Assembly: GCA_030849075.1 (NCBI GenBank) | Contig: JASAOO010003561.1 | Span: 1 to 64,000, forward strand | Direction of reading: 5' to 3' | DNA from: Zelonia costaricensis | Lineage: Eukaryota; Euglenozoa; Kinetoplastea; Trypanosomatida; Trypanosomatidae | Length of the DNA: 64,000 bases | Shown: positions 20,201 to 29,459 of the stretch, one piece after another | Position numbering within the stretch: position 1 is the first letter of the stretch | Layout of the letters: every line of letters begins with the position of its first letter | The notes under the pieces: model-generated | The model's database searches: none | The model's input: only the letters and a program-made list of their open reading frames with translations | What the model was told of the DNA's origin: nothing | Made by a program: the position numbers and the translations under genes

Positions 20201-22233
20201 CCCTCGCTTTCACCGCGCTGCACTACGTCATGCCGCACCACCCCACCTACGTGAAGGAGCGGCTCTTGTGTGTGCTCAAGGGCGAGGGGAAGGAGGCGCA
20301 GACGGCGGACCGCGATGTGTACTTCGCCGCCGTGACCGCGTCGCTGCAGGTGCTGCACGACCCGACGGCGAACTGGTCGGTGCTGTGCGAGGTGCTCCTG
20401 TATGCCGCTGTTCTCTTCAACACAAACCGCGACGAGGAAGAGAACGAGTCGACGGTGGCGGTGACAGAGCCGCTGCTGCAGGGCTGGCCCGACGCCCTGC
20501 GCCTCCTCTACCCCCCCACGACGCGCATGTCCGCCGTGGGCCGTGCGATGGCGGTCTCGACGCTGCTGTGGTGCTGCCACAGCGACGTAGCAGGCCGCGC
20601 CGTGCCCCTGACCATGACGCTGCTGCGCATGAACACGTGCCACCCGGTGGTAACGCACGAGCCGTGCATGCCCAACTCACGCACCCACCGCACCCGCATC
20701 CGTCTGTGGCAGCTGCTGTGCGCCCTGCTACCGTGTCTGGCGAGCAGGGACAGGGACGGGGCCGCGGAGTCCGCTGCGGAGGTGGAGGAGGCGTTCCGCG
20801 TGCTCGTCTCGGACTGCTTGCCTATCAACAACATGGGCAGCGTGCGGCGGCTGATGGAGCTGTACGCGATCCGGCTCATCGAGCTGCGGCCGTCCCTGTA
20901 CACGGTTCTCTGCGAGGCGCTGGGGGTGTACAGCCTCCGGCCGCAGGTGTGCGGGAGCTACATCCTCGTCGCCTGCCACGCGCTGCTGCAGCACGAGGCG
21001 GGCCTCAGCCAGGGGCCGGCGTCAGCCGACGGCGCGCTTGCGCAGAACGTCTTCGCAACCCTCTTCCCGCGTGTTCTGCAGCAGAGCACATCGAACCAGC
21101 ACCTACTGCGCATCATCAGCCACATCGGCCTCGTCAACGTTTGCCAGCGCCGCCTCGCCCGCGGCTGTGCTCTCGAGCCGGCGGTGGCCGCCATCTACGA
21201 CTACGTTGTGCAGGCGCCAGAGCACGTGCGATTCCGTGAGAAGCACGAGCACATCCTCTTCTTCGACAGCGCCGTGGCGAGCAGCCCGCGGCACCTCTTC
21301 TGCGTCCAGCGCAAGGAGGCGAACACCGTGCTGGCGGAGGTGCTGCCGGCAGCCGCCTTCGAGCGGCTGCGGTTTGTGGAGACGGAGATGTGCAGCATGA
21401 TTGGCGCCCTGTACCCGATGGAGCTGCTACGGGTGCACGACTGGTGTGCGAGCCTGCGGGTGCAGGAGCGGGTGTCGGTCTTCCAGCACTTCACGGGCAT
21501 CCCACACACGAGCACGCCGTGCGAGTACTACGTCGACTACACTCGCGAGGCCACGGAGCTGCTCACGCGCGACCCGATGCTGGACACGGTGTCGGCCGTG
21601 GCGGCAGCCAATGGCACCGGCTGCCGCGGTGGGGCCGACGACGCGGACGGCGTGGATGCGGCGACGGCCAACGTGCAGAAGAAGGTGTCCTCGTGGTGGA
21701 CGAGTGAGGTGTACAACGAGCTACACCCGCGCGCGCTGCGGACGCAGAAGCAGTCCATCATCGTCGTCGGCTCCCTCCTCGAGAACCCGGTGAACATTGC
21801 CGGGCTCTGCCGGTGCGGCGAGATCTTTGCGGTCGAGTCGATTGTGGTGCCGGAGAAGAAGGTCTTCGAGCACCCGCACTTTGTGGCGGCGGCACGCAGC
21901 GCGGAGCTTTGGATTCCTTGGGAGGAGGTGCTGCCCAAGGACTTGCCCGGGTACCTCGAAGGTCTGCGACGGCGCGGCTACACGATTGTCGGCATCGAGC
22001 AGACGGCCGCCAGCGTGTCCATGGAGACGTTTGACTTCCCTGCGCGGTGTGCGGTGGTGCTCGGGGCGGAGGGGCAGGGGGTGCCGGCGCCGCTGATCCC
22101 GCTGCTGGACGTGTGTGTTGAGATCCCGCAGTACGGGCTGATCCGTTCGCTGAACGTGCACGTGACGGGGGCTATCACCATGTACGAGTACACGCGGCAG
22201 CACTTGATGTCGCAGTCACACGCTTCCATGTGA
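16273..22233 (+). CDS. TARBP1: TARBP1/Trm3-type tRNA (guanosine 2'-O) methyltransferase, SPOUT family
   Basis: 1986 aa. The last 160 residues are a SpoU/SPOUT domain: motif 1 NPVNIAGLCRCGE (1838-1850) with the presumed catalytic Arg1847, motif 2 VVLGAEGQGVP (1928-1938), and motif 3 IPQYGLIRSLNVHVTGA (1951-1967). The IRSLNVHV-x-GA...EYTRQ run is close to human TARBP1, and the long helical N-terminus matches the TARBP1/Trm3 layout. Yeast Trm3 and human TARBP1 make Gm18 in tRNA using AdoMet, and the same reaction is inferred here. Inserts include a His/Gln run (about 328-339) and a Met/Gln run (about 497-511). Motif 2 has Ala where many SpoU enzymes have Asn, as in some other active members. The start at 16273 was preferred to in-frame 16114 because the latter precedes a (CA)n run and the best splice acceptor. 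The N-terminal region is Ala/Leu-rich and HEAT-like. Confidence 0.93.
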
Positions 22234-22939
22234 GAGGGAGAGAGACAGAGGCAGCCGCGCGGTAGCAGCGGGGATCGTGCAAACGCGCGCTATACTCTTC
22301 GTGAGCCACACTTTAGCCCACAACGGAGCCGGCTGCTGCTGAGCACACGCCCTACCGCTTCCGCCGCAGGTGCACCTCGCCTGCACGTGGCCGGAGAGAC
22401 GTTTAATGTAAGTTCCTTCACCCGTCGCGCAGATGAGTGACACCCACTCTACGGCGCGAGGGCGGGGAGATGCTCGAATCGCGTAAGTTCACCCAAAACA
22501 CTGAATTCACCTTTGTTTCCTTAGTGTGCATCGACGGTGCGGCGGAGGTGCGGAAAGAAGGGCCGCACGGCACGCGATTACCGTGCCGCGGTGGAAGGCC
22601 TGGGGCGTGCCGAGACCCGCTGGGCGGGTGGTCGGGGCGGGCACCGTGCGTGCTCGGCACTTGTAGCGGCCCACTTCACGCCAGTCGTGTTCCCCAAAGG
22701 CGCTTTGGCGCTGTGATGCTGTGCCCTGCCTCCCTCCTTCTCTATGGCGTGTCCCATGCCTCTTTCTGTTTGCCTGATTGATGCCCTTGTCGTGCAAGCG
22801 CTTCACCAGGAGGACGGCGTGTGTGTGGTGCGGACGTGTGACACAGAGCCTCGAGTTTCCCTCCCCCACTCCCCTCTTGACACACACACACACATACACA
22901 TTAGACGGTGTCAGGGGTGCACGCTTGCACCGCACCTGA
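22234..22939 (+). other. intergenic region with structured GC-rich island
   Basis: No gene. Positions 22440-22740 are not low-complexity and contain several perfect hairpins (listed separately). Pyrimidine tracts at 22722-22743 and 22853-22880 and a (CA)n run at 22880-22900 lead up to the ATG at 22940. Confidence 0.65.
22568..22708 (+). other. cluster of perfect hairpins, candidate structured RNA
   Basis: Four perfect inverted repeats in 141 nt. CGGCACG (22568-22574) pairs with CGTGCCG (22582-22588) over a 7-nt loop. GTGCCGAG (22607-22614) pairs with CTCGGCAC (22653-22660) and encloses CCCGC (22616-22620) with GCGGG (22624-22628). CCAAAG (22694-22699) pairs with CTTTGG (22703-22708). It could be a 3'-UTR element of the methyltransferase gene, a small RNA gene, or the remains of a mobile element. 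Confidence 0.4.
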
Positions 22940-25009
22940 ATGCAGGGCACCCCCGCAGCGCCGCAGACCGGCGCGGCCGCGACGCCAACCGAATTCGATC
23001 CGCGGCTGTGGCTGCGCAAGGTCGACCCGCGCACGCGCCGGCCGTACTTTGTGCACCGCCGTACCGGCCGCACCAGCTGGGACGTGGCGCTGCGCACGGC
23101 GGCAGACACATCAGCCGTCGCGTCGCCGCTTCTCTTCACGTCCACCTCTTCCCTCTTCCGGGCCGCCGTTCCGGTCAACACGGGCACGGAGCCAAGCGGC
23201 GGTGCGTCGTCGCTGAATGGCGCAGCAATCTTCCAGGGAGGCAGCGGCGCTGCAGGGGGACCCGCTTCAGCCGGACTTGAGGAGCCGCCCTCAGCTGCCA
23301 GCTCGTCGCCTCCACCACCCCTGACAGCAACAGCGCCACACACGGAGCTAGCAGGTGAGACGTCGCCGCTGAGTCACACCGGCACCACTACCGCGACTCA
23401 GCCAGTTTCATCCAACGCCTTCGCCCGCACTCCGTACCACGCGCCCAGCCCCACCGCCTGCTCCACGATTCTCGTTCCCCACTCGCTGGAAACCTCCGTG
23501 ATGGAGGCCGGCCACGCACCAGAGACCTCGCCGCTCGGGGCCGTCGCTGCGTCCACCGTCGCGGCCGCAACACCCGCAGTGAGAGTGCACGGCGCGGCCT
23601 CTCCCCCCTCCGCCTCCGCGAGCCCGGGCTCGCCGTCGCTGAGACAGGACTCCACGACAGGCGCTAGTGGCAACGATGTCTCCACGGCGCGTACACACAC
23701 GCCCGAACCCGCACAGACCCATCCACCGTCCCTAGACGCCTCCTCGCAACCCCTTCCCCACGCGAGCACCGCTGCGGACACCTCGGTCGGGTCTCGCTCC
23801 CTTACACGGACGTTCCGCGCGGTTGACAGTGCATCCGTGCTCAGCGCGTTATCGACGACGACACTCGCACTGTCCTCGTCGCCGGTGTCGGCTGCGGAAC
23901 TTGCTGCGGCGTCGCAGGTGGGGCTGGCGGATCCGCTCGAGGCGCCGGGCGAGCTGCGCGAGGCGGAGAGGCCACAAATGCAGCTTGAGGACTTCGCGGC
24001 GGAGGCGAGCTGCGGCGGTGTGCCAGAGGACGCGGTGGCGGCGGAGGAGTGGCGCCTGACGCGCCGCACCTGGGACCTCGAGGAGGAGCGGGCGCGCGTC
24101 GAAAGTGGGCTGGCGGTGCTGCGTGGCCCGGTGGAGGTGGAAATGCAGAGCATCGGCGAGGAGCACGAGCGGCTGCTGGAGGAGCAACGCGCCCTGCAGG
24201 CCGCGGCCACGTTGGCAGTGCAAGAACAGCACGCCAAGCGCACCCACATCGCCGCCCTGCAACGGCGTCTCACCGAACTTCGGCAGCAGCAGCGCGACGG
24301 GACCGCTCTGGTCAAATCGCTGCACGAACGGCGCGACACGCTGCGGGCACGGGCGGCTGCGCTGGACGCGGAGGCCACGCAGCTATCGGACGAGCGGCAC
24401 CGGCTGGAGTCGGTGGAGCTGCCAGCTGAGGAGAGGCAGCTGCGGGCCTGCCAGGCGCGTCTGGCAGCCGCACGCCGCCGCATCGCGGATCAGGAGGAGC
24501 GGCTGCGCGAGGGGCAGCAAGCACTGGAGCGCAGTGGCGTTGCCGTGCACGAGCTTCACTGCAGCGTAGACGAAATGGCGGCATGGGGCGGCGCGGCGCG
24601 GCTTCAGCACCGCGAAGCTAACCAGCGCCGCGCCGCCGGTGTCAAGCCTGTACCACACACCCACTGCAGTGGTGGCGCAACGCTCGCGCCGGCCGCCGCT
24701 CGGAATGATGCCGCCGCTCCTGAACGGGCGGTTGACGTGGCCGCGGAGGAGGGTGGGCGCGGTGAGCTCCGCAGGCGGCTCGAGGCCTTGCAGCGCGAGG
24801 CAGCTGCCTTCGACGCCGCGGCGCGGGCCCTGTACGAGAGCGACGTCATGGCGCATCAAGAACACGCCCTGCGAGCCGCCACGCACCGTGTGAAGGACTT
24901 GACGGAGGTGTGGCTGCCTACGCTGATGGAGGCAGAGGTAGTGGTGGGAGAGCTGTGCCGGCATACTCTGACCCAGTCGCACAAGCACAAGGGAGGCAGG
25001 ACACGCTGA
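22940..25009 (+). CDS. WW-domain coiled-coil protein
   Basis: 689 aa. Residues 21-52 form a WW-like module: PRLWLRKVDPRTRRPYFVHR, then RTGRTSWDVAL, with the two Trp (W24, W47) 23 apart and the central YF pair in place. The usual Pro after the second Trp is missing. Residues about 55-365 are a Ser/Thr/Ala/Pro-rich disordered linker. Residues about 375-547 and 610-673 are long Glu/Arg/Ala/Leu-rich coiled coils. WW modules bind Pro-rich ligands, and coiled coils suggest self-assembly or a cytoskeletal or basal-body role, which is inference. The ATG is the first after a (CA)n run. No enzymatic domain is visible. Confidence 0.85.
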   Translation: MQGTPAAPQTGAAATPTEFDPRLWLRKVDPRTRRPYFVHRRTGRTSWDVALRTAADTSAVASPLLFTSTSSLFRAAVPVNTGTEPSGGASSLNGAAIFQGGSGAAGGPASAGLEEPPSAASSSPPPPLTATAPHTELAGETSPLSHTGTTTATQPVSSNAFARTPYHAPSPTACSTILVPHSLETSVMEAGHAPETSPLGAVAASTVAAATPAVRVHGAASPPSASASPGSPSLRQDSTTGASGNDVSTARTHTPEPAQTHPPSLDASSQPLPHASTAADTSVGSRSLTRTFRAVDSASVLSALSTTTLALSSSPVSAAELAAASQVGLADPLEAPGELREAERPQMQLEDFAAEASCGGVPEDAVAAEEWRLTRRTWDLEEERARVESGLAVLRGPVEVEMQSIGEEHERLLEEQRALQAAATLAVQEQHAKRTHIAALQRRLTELRQQQRDGTALVKSLHERRDTLRARAAALDAEATQLSDERHRLESVELPAEERQLRACQARLAAARRRIADQEERLREGQQALERSGVAVHELHCSVDEMAAWGGAARLQHREANQRRAAGVKPVPHTHCSGGATLAPAAARNDAAAPERAVDVAAEEGGRGELRRRLEALQREAAAFDAAARALYESDVMAHQEHALRAATHRVKDLTEVWLPTLMEAEVVVGELCRHTLTQSHKHKGGRTR

Positions 25010-26088
25010 TGTAGATCAGCCAGCGAGCGTCTTCCACGTCTGTTGCGTGCCCCTTCTTGTTCACAATTGCAAGCTGGGCACAACCTTGGAGATGCCAGGA
25101 ACGCCGCGATGAGTGTGCACTGCCCGTTGCAACCGAACCCTGCTCGATGCCGAGGCCCGCCCCCCCCCCCTTCCCTCCGTCCTCTCCTCTGCCTGTGCAC
25201 GATCGCGACCAGTTTTCTCTTTCCTTCTCCCTCCTCCGGCGGTGCGGCCGCCTTACCTCTCTCTCTAGTCTCACTGCTGAACTGCACGTTTGCTTTGCCG
25301 CTGTGCGCCGGCGGTGCGTGCGTCCAGGGAGGGAGGGAAAGAGCCGATAGAGAGGGAAAGAGAGCCAACAGGCATCACTGCTGCTGCTGCTGCCGCTCCG
25401 TGCGAGCGCAGCACTCACCCCCCCGCCCCCACCCTTCACACCCAACCACAAAAAAAGAGCTTCGGCTTGGCGATGAGCATGAAGCGCGCGTTGTCTGAAG
25501 CGGTTACGTGGCGCTTCTTGTGCACGGCGATCGGGTGGAGGCCGCAGCACCGCACCGACACGCATTCTGCCTCGTCGCGTTGCGTCGATGTGTGCTCGCG
25601 TAGGTGCTCCTCTCGTCTTGAGCGACCGGGAAGCCGCCGCCACTTGTGACTCAGGCTCTGACGAGAACCCCCACCGCCTCGCACGTGCCCCACGGCGCAA
25701 ACAACTCTGTGTCCATCCATCCCTCGCCCCCCCGCTCCCCTCGCAACCGTATTCTGTATACCGGCTCGACTTCCCTCTCGCCTCCCTTCCCCCCCTTGCC
25801 CACATGCACACACGCATGACTGCACGTCCCGTCCTCATCAGATCTACACGCGACCTCCCTCTTCTTCCCTCCCTTTCTCCCTCCCTCCCTCTCTCCCTCC
25901 TTCGACGTCTTTGTGTTTTCCCCCGCCCCTCACGCGCGCCCCTCGACACGCCTGTGCATCGCCGCTGCCGCAGACGCGCTTTCACCCGCTAATTACACCT
26001 TTCCCCTGCCACAAACGCTCTAACTGGCGCGCTCCCTTTCTCATCTTCGTTCCTTTCCGCCTTCCCCTTACGCACACTGCACATCAAC
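25010..26088 (+). other. intergenic region, no gene seen
   Basis: C-runs (25150-25170), a (CTG)n patch (25379-25392), an A-run (25450-25456) and then the strong polypyrimidine tract described separately. ORFs here are low-complexity shadows. Confidence 0.65.
25854..25973 (+). promoter_or_regulatory. long polypyrimidine tract with downstream AG
   Basis: About 49 nt are C/T only (25854-25902), followed by a second C/T patch. The first plausible CAG is at 25971-25973. This is the expected trans-splice acceptor region of the lyase gene, leaving a 5' UTR of about 115 nt. Confidence 0.55.
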
Positions 26089-27297
26089 ATGTCCGACAAG
26101 ACCCCGCAGACCCTGCAGGAGTCGTCCATCGAGACGACGATGAACCGCCTCGGCCGCAACCCGCACGAGCAGTCCGGCTTCGTCAACTGCCCCATCTACC
26201 GCGGCTCCACCGTGGTTTACAAGACGTTCGACGACACCGTCAACTGCCGCGGCGCGTACTGGTACGGCACGGCGGGCAACCCCACCATCACCAACCTGCA
26301 GAACGCCTGGACGGCGATGACGGGCGGCGCCGGCAGCCTCGTGCTCTCCTCTGGCATGCAGGCGATCGTGTACGCGCTGCTGGCTGCCGCGAACACGGGC
26401 GACAACATTCTCGTCACCGACACCGCCTACACCCCGACGCGCAACTTGTGCGACAACTTCCTGCCGACCAAGGGCATCACCACGACGTACTACGACCCCT
26501 GCATCACGGCCGACGAGCTGCGCGAGCTGCTCGGCAAGAACCCGAACTCTACGGTTCTCTTTCTCGAGTCGCCCGGCTCGCAGACCTTCGAGGTGCAAGA
26601 CGTGCCGGCCCTCTGCGCTGTCGCGCACGAGTTCAACATGACGACCATCATCGACAACACGTGGGCCACGCCGCTCTTCTTTGATGCGCACCGCATGGGC
26701 TGCGACATCTCCATCGAGGCTGGCACCAAGTACCTCGGCGGCCACTCGGACCTCCTGCTCGGTCTCGTCTCTGCCAACGCGACGTGGTACCCGAAGCTCA
26801 AGGCGCTGCTGGGCCTCTTCCAGTCGGTCCCCGGCAACGAGGACTGCTTCCTCGCCCTGCGCGGGCTGCGCACCATGTACATCCGGGTGAAGGAGGCGCA
26901 GCGGCGCGGGCTGGAGATGGCGCGCTTCCTGGAGAGCCGCGCGGAGGTGCTGAAGGTGCTCCACCCTGCCTTCCCGGACTGCCGCGGCCACGAGATTTGG
27001 AAGCGCGACTTCACCGGCTCGACTGGCGTGTTCTCAATCGTGCTGCTGCCCAAGTACACCATCGCGGATGTGGAGCGCATGATGAACAGCTTCACGGTGT
27101 TCAGCATGGGCTTCTCCTGGGGCGGCTACGAGAGCCTCGTGATGTACTACAACCTCACGAAGACCCGCACCGCCACCCCCGCTGCGCAGGGCGGCCTGCT
27201 GCTGCGCTTCCAGGTTGGTCTCGAGAGCCTCGACGATCTGAAGCAGGATGTCATCCAGGGCTTCGAGAAGCTGCACGCGGAGGCCCCGAGCTGCTGA
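26089..27297 (+). CDS. cystathionine beta-lyase-like PLP enzyme (Cys/Met metabolism family)
   Basis: 402 aa, full length for the family. LSSGM (87-91) fits the phosphate-binding loop, D189 in IIDNTWATP should contact the pyridine nitrogen, and K214 in EAGTKYLGGHSD is the PLP lysine. RFQVGLESLDDL near the C-terminus supplies the substrate-carboxylate Arg. The overall sequence is nearer bacterial MetC-type cystathionine beta-lyases (IEAGTKYLGGHSDLLLG) than gamma-synthases. It would convert cystathionine to homocysteine, pyruvate and ammonia, or act as a cysteine desulfhydrase; sequence alone cannot separate these. The YGTAGNPT element (59-66) has Thr61 where E. coli enzyme has phosphate-binding Arg58. 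No targeting signal is visible, so it is probably cytosolic. The bacterial-type character may reflect old gene transfer. Confidence 0.88.
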   Translation: MSDKTPQTLQESSIETTMNRLGRNPHEQSGFVNCPIYRGSTVVYKTFDDTVNCRGAYWYGTAGNPTITNLQNAWTAMTGGAGSLVLSSGMQAIVYALLAAANTGDNILVTDTAYTPTRNLCDNFLPTKGITTTYYDPCITADELRELLGKNPNSTVLFLESPGSQTFEVQDVPALCAVAHEFNMTTIIDNTWATPLFFDAHRMGCDISIEAGTKYLGGHSDLLLGLVSANATWYPKLKALLGLFQSVPGNEDCFLALRGLRTMYIRVKEAQRRGLEMARFLESRAEVLKVLHPAFPDCRGHEIWKRDFTGSTGVFSIVLLPKYTIADVERMMNSFTVFSMGFSWGGYESLVMYYNLTKTRTATPAAQGGLLLRFQVGLESLDDLKQDVIQGFEKLHAEAPSC

Positions 27298-27791
27298 GCG
27301 CTGCACCCTCACCGCCACCACCAGCGCCTCCCTTTCTCTTGCCTACGCGGTACGTGGTTCGCGTGCAACCTCCTCTGATGTCCGAAAAAACAGAGCATGA
27401 ACAGACTTGCGTGACGAGGGCAACTGCGGTAGCAACACGAAAGGGACGCCAAGGAGGCATGGGGAAGAGCGAGGTTGATACTGCTGCGACGCATTGACGC
27501 GATGCAATTGTGTGGGAGACACAGGCGGAGAAGTCGAAGACGCAAACGGAAAAAAAAAAGAGGACAGCGGGACATGCGCTCGCGTGAGGGGGACCGCAGC
27601 GTGACCCTTGTCCCTCCCCTCCCAACAAGAACCAGGAGCAAACCGAATTGGGGCCCCCCTCCCTCCCTCCTCCCTCTTTCCTCCTCCACGCCAACGCCCA
27701 ACGAGGCGTGGCGATGTGCCACATGCGTGTATCACCATCTTCGCCACGTAACTTCTTGTTTTTCTTCCTTTGCTGTCTTTTGGTCCATATA

Positions 27792-27837
27792 TGTGTCTGT
27801 GTGTCTGTGTGTCTGTGTGTGCGTGTGTGTGTGTGTT
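27792..27837 (+). repeat. interrupted (TG)n repeat in probable 3' UTR
   Basis: 46 nt of TG units with occasional TC or GC interruptions, about 500 nt after the lyase stop codon. Confidence 0.9.
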
Positions 27838-29432
27838 GGCGTGTAATGGCGTGGCTGCCTACTTTGAAGCCCCCTTCCTCTCTTCGCTTTTTGCCTCTCC
27901 TCCCCTTCCCCATTCTCTCTCGCTCTCACCCTTCCTGCGACTTCCCTCCTCTGTGCGTTTGTATGTGTCTGCGCGCGCACCAGCTATTACTTGAGCGCGC
28001 CCGCTTGAGGATAAGCAGCTGTCGCAGCACATACCAACCCTTTGCCCAGTTGTTGTTTCTCTTCTTTCTTCTTCTGTCATCTGCCTCTTCTCGCCAGCGG
28101 TTTTAGCTTCCTCCTTCATCAGTGTCTTTCAGCCTCCTTTTTCTTGTTTGTGTGCGCCTTTCCCTCTTCGCTGATAGGCGCGTAAACCTCTTCGCCTACA
28201 CACTCGCACACGCACACACGCACACACAGCAGCCGCATTGTACTCCTTTCTCGTTGCCTTGCTTGCGAGGCTACTTCCGCTTTTGTCTTGTTTTTCTTTT
28301 CTCCCTCCCTCCTCTTCCCCCTCTCTCCCTCTTCTCGGGGTGCGGTGGCGGCGACGCTCCTTCCTCGACCTCTCTGACGAGGGAAAGCGAAGTCGGCATC
28401 CGTGTGCCACGTCCCCTCCCTCCCCCCTCCCCCCAGCCGACTTGTGAATCGCCTCACTTGTGCGTGTGTGTGTCTCCAAGTCCGCGTCCGCTCGTGCACG
28501 CTCTGCCTCCGTAGGCGTTCCCACGCATGCGTCTCACGACGCGTGCCGTGTGGGTGGACTTCATGACGTGTTGTTCCCGTTCTGCGTTCGCTTTTCTTGC
28601 TTTGGTTTGCGTTTCCATCGAAGTCTGTTCTTCTGGTCCGTTTCTCCCCATGCGTGTCCCACAGACTCTTCGTCCCCCAACGCCGTCTCACTTGCTCCGC
28701 AGTCTTGTGTCTCTTCCAGTGTTGTCGTGTGCTCGGGTCGACTTCGCGTCCGTGGCTCTGCCTCCTCCGAGCGCTGCGGTGCTCCGCATTGAGGTCCATC
28801 TTGCGTGGGGCGCTTTGCGGAGTTGTTGTGCACGACCGACGAGGGAGTCGCACGGGTGACGCACGCCAGGCGAGCGTACAGGTACTACGGTGGGTGCGAC
28901 GAGGGGGAGGGGTACGAAGTGGCAGGTGTGGTCCGTGAGGCGAGTCAGCGTCTCCGCAAACGCCCCTGGCTCAAGCACGCCGAGCACATGGCGCTCACGT
29001 CAGCACTCTGCTCGCCAACCCCCATTTCCCCTCAACACACATCTTGCACACCTGCACGCCGGCGCCTTGACAAGCGTACACACACGAAACGACAAAAATC
29101 AAGAAGAACAAGCAAAATAATTCTTGTTTCTTTTTTGGTATTTTCACACGAATTGATTCGTGCTCGCCTTGTTGCCCTTATGTTCTCTTTTCCAACATCA
29201 GCGAACGCTTCCTCCTCGTCTGATTTGTTCCCGGTGACGGACACACGCACACACTTTTCGGCTGAAAGACGAAGTGGGGATGAGGCCGAAGAAATTTGAA
29301 CCGGAGGAGGAGGGAGGGTGAGAAAGAGAGAGGCGGGCATGGGCTGTGTCGCGTCTTCCACCCAACTCAAGCCCTTCTCCACTCCTATCGCCTCCCCCCC
29401 TCCCTCCCTCCCCTCCCTCCCACACGTCGTCC

Positions 29433-29459
29433 CCTCCTCCTCCTCCTCCTCCTCCTCCT
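29433..29459 (+). repeat. (CCT)9 trinucleotide repeat
   Basis: Nine perfect CCT units at the end of a 65-nt pyrimidine-rich stretch. It looks like a splice-acceptor tract with no obvious gene downstream. Confidence 0.9.
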
